This document shows, one piece after another, positions 1 through 5,706 of a stretch of DNA of 7,430 nt (position 1 is its first letter; each line of letters begins with the position of its first letter). This DNA comes from Nitrososphaera sp. UBA217 (GTDB lineage Archaea; Thermoproteota; Nitrososphaeria; Nitrososphaerales; Nitrososphaeraceae), in the NCBI GenBank assembly GCA_002501845.1, contig DAOL01000037.1, positions 1 through 7,430 on the forward strand. Reading direction: 5' to 3'. A program made the position numbers and the translations under genes. Under the pieces are notes generated by a model. It searched no databases, had not been told where the DNA came from, and worked only from the letters and a program-made list of their open reading frames with translations.

Positions 1-33
1 AGTCAAGATATTCAACAAGGGATAAACTACGAA

Positions 34-41
34 TTAATATT
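34..41 (+). promoter_or_regulatory. TATA-like box for coaD
   Basis: TTAATATT is centred about 26 nt before the TTG start codon at 64. That is the spacing expected of an archaeal TATA box driving a leaderless transcript. No BRE element is obvious. The assignment rests on position and A/T composition only. Confidence 0.45.
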
Positions 42-63
42 GCATAGTGCTTGATAACCAGGG

Positions 64-540
64 TTGGCTGAAAAATTCCCCGTGGTTGCGACCGGGGGCA
101 CGTTTGACGAAATACACACGGGCCACACTGCGTTGGTGTCCAAAGCTTTCCAAGTTGGGAAGAAAGTGATAATCGGAGTTTCAAGCGACGAGTTTGCAAA
201 AAAGAGGGGCAAGAGGCTCAATCACAAATTCGAGGAGCGGGTTGAAAACCTGAAGAAAATGATCAAGAAAGAATTTCGCAATGCAAATTATGAAATTGCC
301 AAATTGGATGGCGATTTTGGGCCGGCGGTAACTACAGACGAAGTCGGGGCTTTGGTGGCAAGCAGCGAGACACGCATCAAGGGAAAGCTCCTCAACAGGA
401 TGCGTGCCAAAAAGGGCTTAAAGCCCGTCGAAGTAATTGCTGTAGAGATGGTAAGGGCAGAGGACGGCTCACCCATATCCTCAACGCGCATTAGGGCCGG
501 CGAAATAGATGGCGGCGGCAGATTGTTAAAACGCAGATAG
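64..540 (+). CDS. coaD: Phosphopantetheine adenylyltransferase, archaeal type
   Basis: Transfers AMP from ATP to 4'-phosphopantetheine to make dephospho-CoA, the penultimate step of coenzyme A synthesis, in the cytosol. The 158-aa product has the nucleotidyltransferase signature GGTFDEIHTGH at residues 11-21, with the HxGH catalytic element at 18-21, and the C-terminal ISSTRIR motif at 138-144. Both are hallmarks of this superfamily, and the length fits the archaeal PPAT family (COG1019 type). The start is TTG: an in-frame TAA lies at 55-57, no ATG or GTG precedes the HxGH motif, and a TATA-like box sits about 26 nt upstream. The transcript may be leaderless. The next gene begins 57 nt downstream with its own TATA box, so co-transcription is uncertain. 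A related cytidylyltransferase is possible, but the ISSTRIR tail and length favour PPAT. Confidence 0.9.
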   Translation: MAEKFPVVATGGTFDEIHTGHTALVSKAFQVGKKVIIGVSSDEFAKKRGKRLNHKFEERVENLKKMIKKEFRNANYEIAKLDGDFGPAVTTDEVGALVASSETRIKGKLLNRMRAKKGLKPVEVIAVEMVRAEDGSPISSTRIRAGEIDGGGRLLKRR

Positions 541-569
541 GCATGATCAACAATCTTTGATTACCGAAC

Positions 570-575
570 TTTTAT
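570..575 (+). promoter_or_regulatory. TATA-like box for the 112-aa gene
   Basis: TTTTAT is centred about 25 nt before the ATG at 598, in an A/T-rich intergenic stretch. This fits a leaderless archaeal transcript that starts independently of coaD. Support is positional only. Confidence 0.5.
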
Positions 576-597
576 CCTGGATTTTCAGTAAATAAGC

Positions 598-936
598 ATG
601 TATCCGGAAACACCTATTGATCACGCGTCAGGCAAGATAGTATCTGGCGTAAAGAACCTGCGCGAAGGCCTTGACCCGGATATCCTTGCATACTGGTACA
701 AGCGTATTGAGGACAGGTCAAGAGAAATAGTGCCGCCGCACCTCAAGGATAAGGTCCAGTTTGAGCAGGACAGAATACTGTGGATGAAGTTCAAGATGGA
801 CGTTTCAAAGAGGGCTGTGCCATATGTCATGCAGGTTATTGAAGAATACATACCCATTATGCCCTATTCGACAGGCCTTTATTTCAGAAAGGTGCAGGAA
901 ATACTGACCGATGAGATGAACAAGGAGCTGCGCTAG
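598..936 (+). CDS. Conserved-looking hypothetical protein, 112 aa
   Basis: I do not recognise the family. The product is soluble-looking and probably mostly alpha-helical. It has many charged residues, an aromatic-rich segment (AYWYKR, about 50-55) and a Pro/Tyr-rich stretch (EYIPIMPYSTGLYF, about 83-96). There is no signal peptide, membrane segment or cysteine pair. Coding status is supported by a TATA-like box about 25 nt upstream of the ATG, by codon use resembling the flanking genes, and by a stop placed exactly against the convergent neighbour. The stop shares the CTAG at 933-936 with the minus-strand gene. It lies 57 nt after coaD, but the separate promoter gives no reason to link it to CoA synthesis. 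I suspect a thaumarchaeal lineage protein, which is inference. Confidence 0.75.
   Translation: MYPETPIDHASGKIVSGVKNLREGLDPDILAYWYKRIEDRSREIVPPHLKDKVQFEQDRILWMKFKMDVSKRAVPYVMQVIEEYIPIMPYSTGLYFRKVQEILTDEMNKELR
933..936. other. CTAG palindrome serving as stop codon on both strands
   Basis: The plus-strand gene ends in TAG at 934-936 and the minus-strand gene ends in TAG at 935-933. The two convergent coding regions therefore overlap by 3 bp within one 4-bp palindrome, leaving no intergenic space for terminators. Confidence 0.85.
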
Positions 937-1217
937 CCCAGAGTTATTTCCGCTACAGACCCAGAAAAGTCGCTGGAGAGGATCCTTATTTTTCCCTCTA
1001 CAACGGCTAGTAGTAGCGACTTTAGCCGGTCCACGTTTTCCTTGTCTTTCAACTGAATTGCATGGGAAGACCTGTCCTTTAATTTTATAACGATCTCGTT
1101 GCCAACAACTGCGGCAACATCGTCGACATAGACAGTATCATCCTTTTGTATTGATACCAGGCCGGCCAACTTTTCCGCTTCATAGCGGTCATCGCACTCG
1201 AATTTTATGGTCTTCAT
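933..1217 (-). CDS. Hypothetical protein, 94 aa, translationally coupled to trpS
   Basis: No family recognised. The small, charged product alternates predicted beta-strands (TIKFECDD, DTVYVDD, NEIVIKLKD) with a helical segment (about 60-76, KENVDRLKSLLLAVVEG), suggesting a compact alpha/beta fold. There is no transmembrane segment or signal peptide, and only one cysteine. Its ATG (1217-1215) overlaps the trpS stop TGA in the tetranucleotide ATGA. No Shine-Dalgarno is visible just upstream (the region reads as A-rich), so expression probably depends on termination-reinitiation after TrpRS. This tight coupling suggests co-production with TrpRS; a functional link is only inferred. The stop lies in a CTAG shared with the convergent 112-aa gene. 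Confidence 0.72.
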   Translation of the reverse strand: MKTIKFECDDRYEAEKLAGLVSIQKDDTVYVDDVAAVVGNEIVIKLKDRSSHAIQLKDKENVDRLKSLLLAVVEGKIRILSSDFSGSVAEITLG

Positions 1218-2368
1218 TTCGAAAAAGGTTTTTCGTCGTACATGAACCTGTCAATGACATCCTTGGCTTTTTCACGCCGCTTCTTGAACGCTGCTACAAA
1301 CGGCTTAGCCCCCTTTGCCAAGTCGGCCTTGCATTCCCCGCATAGCAGGTTGCCGCTCTTACATTTTAGCATGCGCTCGTCTGACTGCCTTTCGGTATCG
1401 AAAAAGTAGCGTAAGTACCAAAAGACTGGGCAGCCAGGGGCGTTGGCGCCTAGTTGCCTCTGCAACGCAATTGTAGGCTGCCCGCCTGTGAACGCAGTCG
1501 AAACCTTTTTTTCAACGACCTCGGGATCGTCCGTAGTGAAAATTGCGGTTTCTGGCTTTGATGATGACATCTTACCCAACATACCAAGCCCGGGTAGGAA
1601 CTTGCTATGTATTTGGGCGGGCTTGTAGTAACCCATCCTGTCGGCAACGTCCCTTGTTATGCGCCAGTATGGATCTTGATCGATAGCGGCCGGTATCAGG
1701 ACCGGGACAGGTTTGCCTTCTATGACAGAAGGCAAAAAGCATGGCGCCGCCTGCACCGGCGGAAAACCGATCATGCCAATGTTTGTAGAATTTGAAAACC
1801 CAAAAACTGCCCTCGCAGTAGAAAACGTGATGCGCTTTGCAATTTCAGTCGCAATCGGATACAGGTGCTGGATGTGCTTTGTGTCAACTATTATCTTGGT
1901 TTTTGTTGGGTTAAAGCCAATTGCAATAATGTCAAGGATATTTTCGTACGTATAGTGCTCGATCTCCTCCTTTGTCATGTCCTGTCCGTAGAAGAATTTT
2001 TCGTCGTCAGTCAGCTGGAACAGCAACTTGGAATCAAACTTGTCCTGCAGGTATTTTGTAAACATCCACGGCATGAGGTGACCCATATGGACCATGCCTG
2101 ATGGCCCCCTGCCGGTGTACAGATAAAAATTCTCACCCTTGCTTTTCTTGTCCAAGATCCGGTCAAAGTCGCGATGAGAAAAGAAGTAGCGCAGTTTCAG
2201 CATAGGATGGATCTCACCTGTCATGCCCTTGACCTTCTGCAAGATTTCTGGTGTTATCGGTTGCGTGCCAAACTTTTCAATCAGCTTGTCATAGTCGACT
2301 GCTCCCTCTACTTCCCAAGGGGTGACCTTGAAGTCGCCGTTTTGATCGCTGCTTTTGGCCTGATCCAT
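1214..2368 (-). CDS. trpS: Tryptophanyl-tRNA synthetase, archaeal/eukaryotic type
   Basis: Class I aminoacyl-tRNA synthetase that activates tryptophan and charges tRNA-Trp. The 384-aa product has the N-terminal TPWEVEG segment (16-22) typical of archaeal and eukaryotic TrpRS. The Rossmann core carries the HIGH-type motif HMGH (94-97, within GRGPSGMVHMGH) and the KMSSS loop (266-270). FPPVQAAP (202-209) and IDQDPYWRITRD (229-240) match the active-site region. The C-terminal anticodon-binding part carries four cysteines at 313, 336, 343 and 346, spaced C-x22-C-x6-C-x2-C. As I recall, this is the spacing of the [4Fe-4S]-binding motif reported for Thermotoga maritima TrpRS, so metal or cluster binding is plausible. 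The ATG lies about 28 nt from a TATA-like core shared with divergent pheS. The stop overlaps the start of the 94-aa gene (ATGA). Identity is secure; cluster binding is inference. Confidence 0.96.
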   Translation of the reverse strand: MDQAKSSDQNGDFKVTPWEVEGAVDYDKLIEKFGTQPITPEILQKVKGMTGEIHPMLKLRYFFSHRDFDRILDKKSKGENFYLYTGRGPSGMVHMGHLMPWMFTKYLQDKFDSKLLFQLTDDEKFFYGQDMTKEEIEHYTYENILDIIAIGFNPTKTKIIVDTKHIQHLYPIATEIAKRITFSTARAVFGFSNSTNIGMIGFPPVQAAPCFLPSVIEGKPVPVLIPAAIDQDPYWRITRDVADRMGYYKPAQIHSKFLPGLGMLGKMSSSKPETAIFTTDDPEVVEKKVSTAFTGGQPTIALQRQLGANAPGCPVFWYLRYFFDTERQSDERMLKCKSGNLLCGECKADLAKGAKPFVAAFKKRREKAKDVIDRFMYDEKPFSK

Positions 2369-2386
2369 CCCTGCAGCAACTTGACG

Positions 2387-2401
2387 TTAAACGTTTAAAA
2401 A
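2387..2401. promoter_or_regulatory. Bidirectional TATA core of the trpS/pheS divergent promoter
   Basis: TTAAACGTTTAA (2387-2398) is a perfect 12-bp palindrome that runs into TTTAAAAA (2394-2401). Read rightward, the A/T core is centred about 30 nt before the pheS ATG at 2428. Read leftward, TTTTTAAA is centred about 29 nt before the trpS ATG at 2368. Either strand can supply a TATA box for a leaderless or nearly leaderless transcript. The palindrome could also be an operator, which is speculative. Confidence 0.55.
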
Positions 2402-2427
2402 GTCTTCCACTGTCACAACTTTGACAA

Positions 2428-3942
2428 ATGAGTAATGAAAGTAGAAATAATAATAGTAACGCTGCAACGCTTCATCCAATTGAGAAGTCATTGCTCAAGG
2501 CATTGCCGTCTGATGGAACATCTATTACGGTAGACCGCCTGGCGGAAAGAGCTTCCCTTTCCATAGATCAAACCCGGCGTGGAATTGAATGGCTCAAGTT
2601 CAAGAATCTTGTCTCGGTCAGTGAAACTTCAACATCTACTATTAGTCTAGGTCCCTTAGGCCACAAGGCCGCCAGATCTGGTCTACCTGAAAGAAGACTT
2701 GTCAAGGCAATAAAAGAAGGTAACAGTACGATGGCAGAAGTACTAGCGAGCGGAATGCTTGATAATGATGAGATCAATGCAGCTATTTCAGGCGCAAGGC
2801 GAAATCATTGGATTCAACTCACAGAAGGAAAGATGGTTGCCACTCCTTTAGCTGATGTACAATCACCGGAGGAAATTTTCTTATCAAGAATTACCGATAT
2901 TGGCTTAGATAGTACAAATCTGTCAGTGGAAAACAAGAAAGTCATTGAGAATCTGAAAAAACGACCGGAATACCTAGTTATGAAGGAAGTCAAATATCCA
3001 CAAATTTCAATATCAGAAATTGGCAAAATGATTCTGCCTATGATTGAAAGAGAAAAATCAAAGGAGCGAAAGCTAACAAGCGAACTCATTACTTCAGGAA
3101 AATGGAAAGAAGTTGAATTTAGTGCGTTAGACGTTGAGGCGCCTGCGCCGGCAGTCTACCCTGGAAGGCGACATCCCTTGGTTGACATCATCGAGGAGGT
3201 CAAGGAGATCTTTGTCGGGCTTGGCTTCAGCGAAATAGATGGACCGGTGGTTCAGTCCGGATTCTGGAACTTTGATGCGTTGTTCACGCCGCAGGATCAC
3301 CCTGCACGGGAAATGCAGGACACGTTCTACATTTCAGGTCAGAGGCAGCAGATACCAGCGACCAGCGAGCAGAAAAGAAAGGTTGCAGAGGTCCACAAAA
3401 AAGGATGGAGCACCAAATGGAATATTAAAGAAGCTGAGAGCATGGTTCTTCGCACTCATACTACGCCGGTAACATTACGGCACCTTGCAATGATCAAACC
3501 TGAAGTTGGCCGGTACTTTTCAGTCGGCAGAGTTTTCAGGAACGAAAAAGTATCTTACAAACACCTTGTAGAATTCCATCAGGTGGAAGGTGTTGCCACA
3601 GCCCCACTTGCATCTTTGCGCGACCTTATGGGCCTGCAAAAAGAATTCTACGCAAAAATGGGCATCAAGAAGGTCAAGTTCTGGCCCACGTTCTTTCCAT
3701 ACACCGAGCCATCGCTTCAGAGCATGGTGTACAACGAAAAACTGGAGAAGTGGGTCGAGCTGTTTGGTATGGGAATTTTCCGGCCCGAAGTAACGGAGCC
3801 GCTCGGCATCAAGAATCGTGTCCTTGCATGGGGAGGCGGCCTTGAGAGAATTGCCATGTTCCGATTTAGATTGCACGATGTTCGTGAGCTGTACGGGAAC
3901 AGGCTCGCATGGCTCAGGAGCGTGCCAAGATGCCAGTTGTAA
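2428..3942 (+). CDS. pheS: Phenylalanyl-tRNA synthetase alpha subunit, archaeal type
   Basis: Catalytic subunit of the class II (alphabeta)2 PheRS, which charges tRNA-Phe. The 504-aa product has the long archaeal/eukaryotic architecture. An Asn/Ser-rich tail (2-11) is followed by two winged-helix-like segments (about 15-70 and 86-140) and a charged linker (about 150-235). The class II core (about 246-504) has motif 1 around GRRHPLVDIIEEV (246-258), motif 2 in FSVGRVFRNE...EFHQVEG (364-388), the Phe-pocket strand FFPYTEPSLQ (422-431), GMGIFRPEV (447-455) and motif 3 AWGGGLERIAM (467-477). The C-terminus DVRELYGN...WLRSVP is typical of archaeal PheS. The ATG start is backed by a TATA-like box about 30 nt upstream. 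The first roughly 231 codons are markedly more A/T-rich than the catalytic part. The 3' end overlaps pheT, implying an operon. Confidence 0.96.
   Translation: MSNESRNNNSNAATLHPIEKSLLKALPSDGTSITVDRLAERASLSIDQTRRGIEWLKFKNLVSVSETSTSTISLGPLGHKAARSGLPERRLVKAIKEGNSTMAEVLASGMLDNDEINAAISGARRNHWIQLTEGKMVATPLADVQSPEEIFLSRITDIGLDSTNLSVENKKVIENLKKRPEYLVMKEVKYPQISISEIGKMILPMIEREKSKERKLTSELITSGKWKEVEFSALDVEAPAPAVYPGRRHPLVDIIEEVKEIFVGLGFSEIDGPVVQSGFWNFDALFTPQDHPAREMQDTFYISGQRQQIPATSEQKRKVAEVHKKGWSTKWNIKEAESMVLRTHTTPVTLRHLAMIKPEVGRYFSVGRVFRNEKVSYKHLVEFHQVEGVATAPLASLRDLMGLQKEFYAKMGIKKVKFWPTFFPYTEPSLQSMVYNEKLEKWVELFGMGIFRPEVTEPLGIKNRVLAWGGGLERIAMFRFRLHDVRELYGNRLAWLRSVPRCQL
3916..3920 (+). promoter_or_regulatory. 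Shine-Dalgarno AGGAG selecting the pheT start
   Basis: AGGAG lies inside the 3' end of pheS, 9 nt before the ATG at 3930. It fits initiation at 3930 and is downstream of the alternative ATG at 3909, so it cannot serve that one. Most other starts here look leaderless; this internal operon gene has a ribosome binding site. Confidence 0.65.
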
Positions 3943-5573
3943 ACATTAAGGTCGAACGACTGAAGAGGTTGGTCCCCGGGGTTAAGGTGAACAAGGTGCT
4001 GAACGCAATGCCTTTTGTCGCGCTTGACATCGAAGGCATTGACAACAATATCATCAGAGTGGAATACAACCCGAACAGACCGGATTTTTCGTCAGACTAT
4101 GGCATAGTAAGAGCTCTTCGCGGACTGCTGGGAATCGAGACTGGAGCGCCCAAATTCAAGTTAGCTGGAAAAAGTGGGCTGGAAATAGAGGTAGATCAGG
4201 CGGTCAAGAGGATAAGGCCCTATGTCGCGGGTCTCGTGGCAAGGAACGGCAAGTTGAACGACGAGACGATCAAGCAACTGATCTCAATGCAGGAGGATCT
4301 CCACAACGGTTTGGGCAGGAGGCGTAAGAAAGCGTCTATTGGTATCCACAACCTTGACGGCATCAAATTCCCAGTAACCTACAAGACAGTAAGCGGCGAT
4401 TATACATTTGAGCCGCTTGGCGAATCTTCGAACCAATCAATAGATCGAATCCTGAAGGAATCAGAAACAGGAAAACAATACGGTCGCATCTTGAAAGGGC
4501 TTGGCAGGTATCCAGTCATTGTCGACAGTGCTGGCGCAACGATTTCATTTCCTCCGATAATCAACGGCAACGTGACGAAGGTGGACAAAAACTGCCGCAA
4601 CCTCTTTGTCGAAGTCACCGCGACCGACCAAAAGGCCGCCGAAGACGCGCTTGCAATAATTGCAGTTACCCTCTACGACGCGGGCTTCGAGATAAGGACT
4701 GTAACTATAGACTCGGGCAAAAAGGTTGAAACACCTCAGATGAAGCCAAAGGTAATTTCAGCTGACATTGGCTACGTTAACAGCATCCTTGGCATGGCGT
4801 TTGACGCCAAGCAGGCGATCGATTATCTGAAGAAGAGCAGGCTTGACGCAAAGGCAAGTGGCAAAAAAATTATCTGCACCGTACCGCGATACCGCATAGA
4901 CATCAACCACCCAATAGACATTGCAGAGGAAGTGGCGATAGGCTACGGCATATTCAACTTAGAGCCGACGTTCCCGGCTTCGCCGACGGCAGGCCAGAAA
5001 AATTTACTTTCCACTTATTTCTGCGCGATAAGAGAAGCCCTGACAGGCCTTGGCATGATCGAGGCACTCAGCTTCTCACTGACAAGCAGGGAAGTGCAGT
5101 ACAACGCGTTTGGCATTACCGGCAAGGACGCCCTGGCAGTCGACGGCTCTAAAAGCCTCGAGCACGAAATCCTGCGCGACTCGCTTATCCCTGCGCTCCT
5201 CCAATCGCTCTCCCGCAATGTGCACGAAGAATACCCGCAGCGACTTTTCGAGATCGGCAAGACCTTCCACAAGAATGGAGCCCTAACAGAAAGATGGAAT
5301 GTGGGCGGCGTCATAACCCATGTTGATGCAGGCTACACCGAAATAAGGTCTGTAATGCAAGCCCTGATCAAGTCGTGCTTTGGCAGGGACGCGATTACAA
5401 AGGCGGCGCAAAATACGATGTTCATGGAAGGCAGGTCTGCCGAAATTGTCATTGATGGCATGTTGATGGGCACCATAGGCGAAGTTACCCCGCTTGCGCT
5501 CGAGAATTTCAAGCTAAGGATGCCCGTCGCCGCATTTGAGATAGACCTATCACACATCATAAAAGACAAATAG
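3930..5573 (+). CDS. pheT: Phenylalanyl-tRNA synthetase beta subunit, archaeal type
   Basis: Non-catalytic partner of PheS, which contacts tRNA and, in the family, carries the B3/B4 editing domain against Tyr-tRNA-Phe. The 547-aa product starts MPVVNIKVERL, the usual archaeal PheT beginning. YNPNRPDF (47-53) is conserved near the N-terminus. B3/B4 spans about 83-265, including SIGIHNLDGIKFPVTY (136-151) and YPVIVDS...FPPIING (194-213). B5 spans about 272-348 (TVPRYRIDINHPIDIAEEVAIGYG, 317-340). A class II-like pseudo-catalytic domain fills 350-547. ATG 3930 is preferred over the in-frame ATG at 3909 because AGGAG sits 9 nt before it and because of family N-termini. The reading frame overlaps pheS by 13 nt, so the two subunits are probably made from one mRNA with coupled translation. 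Confidence 0.95.
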   Translation: MPVVNIKVERLKRLVPGVKVNKVLNAMPFVALDIEGIDNNIIRVEYNPNRPDFSSDYGIVRALRGLLGIETGAPKFKLAGKSGLEIEVDQAVKRIRPYVAGLVARNGKLNDETIKQLISMQEDLHNGLGRRRKKASIGIHNLDGIKFPVTYKTVSGDYTFEPLGESSNQSIDRILKESETGKQYGRILKGLGRYPVIVDSAGATISFPPIINGNVTKVDKNCRNLFVEVTATDQKAAEDALAIIAVTLYDAGFEIRTVTIDSGKKVETPQMKPKVISADIGYVNSILGMAFDAKQAIDYLKKSRLDAKASGKKIICTVPRYRIDINHPIDIAEEVAIGYGIFNLEPTFPASPTAGQKNLLSTYFCAIREALTGLGMIEALSFSLTSREVQYNAFGITGKDALAVDGSKSLEHEILRDSLIPALLQSLSRNVHEEYPQRLFEIGKTFHKNGALTERWNVGGVITHVDAGYTEIRSVMQALIKSCFGRDAITKAAQNTMFMEGRSAEIVIDGMLMGTIGEVTPLALENFKLRMPVAAFEIDLSHIIKDK

Positions 5574-5674
5574 CATGACATCATACTTAGTGTACCCCGT
5601 TTGTAGAGCGCGCAGAGGAAACAGCTTATGGCTAACCAGTGACAGCGTGTGAGTCAGAGGCGGGGCACATATCA

Positions 5675-5682
5675 TTTTTATA
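5675..5682 (+). promoter_or_regulatory. TATA-like box for the PP-loop gene
   Basis: TTTTTATA is centred about 28 nt before the ATG at 5707, the spacing expected of an archaeal promoter with no or a very short leader. It separates this gene from the pheST operon. Confidence 0.6.
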
Positions 5683-5706
5683 ACCAAATGGCCGCAAAGG
5701 CTAACA

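Noticed and set aside
545..561. Short inverted repeat ATCAA/TTGAT after coaD as a terminator
   Set aside because: Only 5 weak pairs with a 6-nt loop and no T-run after it; expected by chance.
3520..3876. 118-codon minus-strand frame within pheS
   Set aside because: Antisense shadow of the conserved catalytic core; no independent support.
3909..3929. Upstream ATG (3909) as the pheT start
   Set aside because: It adds 7 residues not typical of PheT, increases the overlap with pheS to 34 nt, and has the only good Shine-Dalgarno downstream of it; 3930 is better.
5595..5665. tRNA-sized, tRNA-like closed stem after pheT
   Set aside because: No T-loop consensus (GTTCRA), no proper D arm or anticodon arm, and the closing stem needs G-U pairs; not a tRNA.
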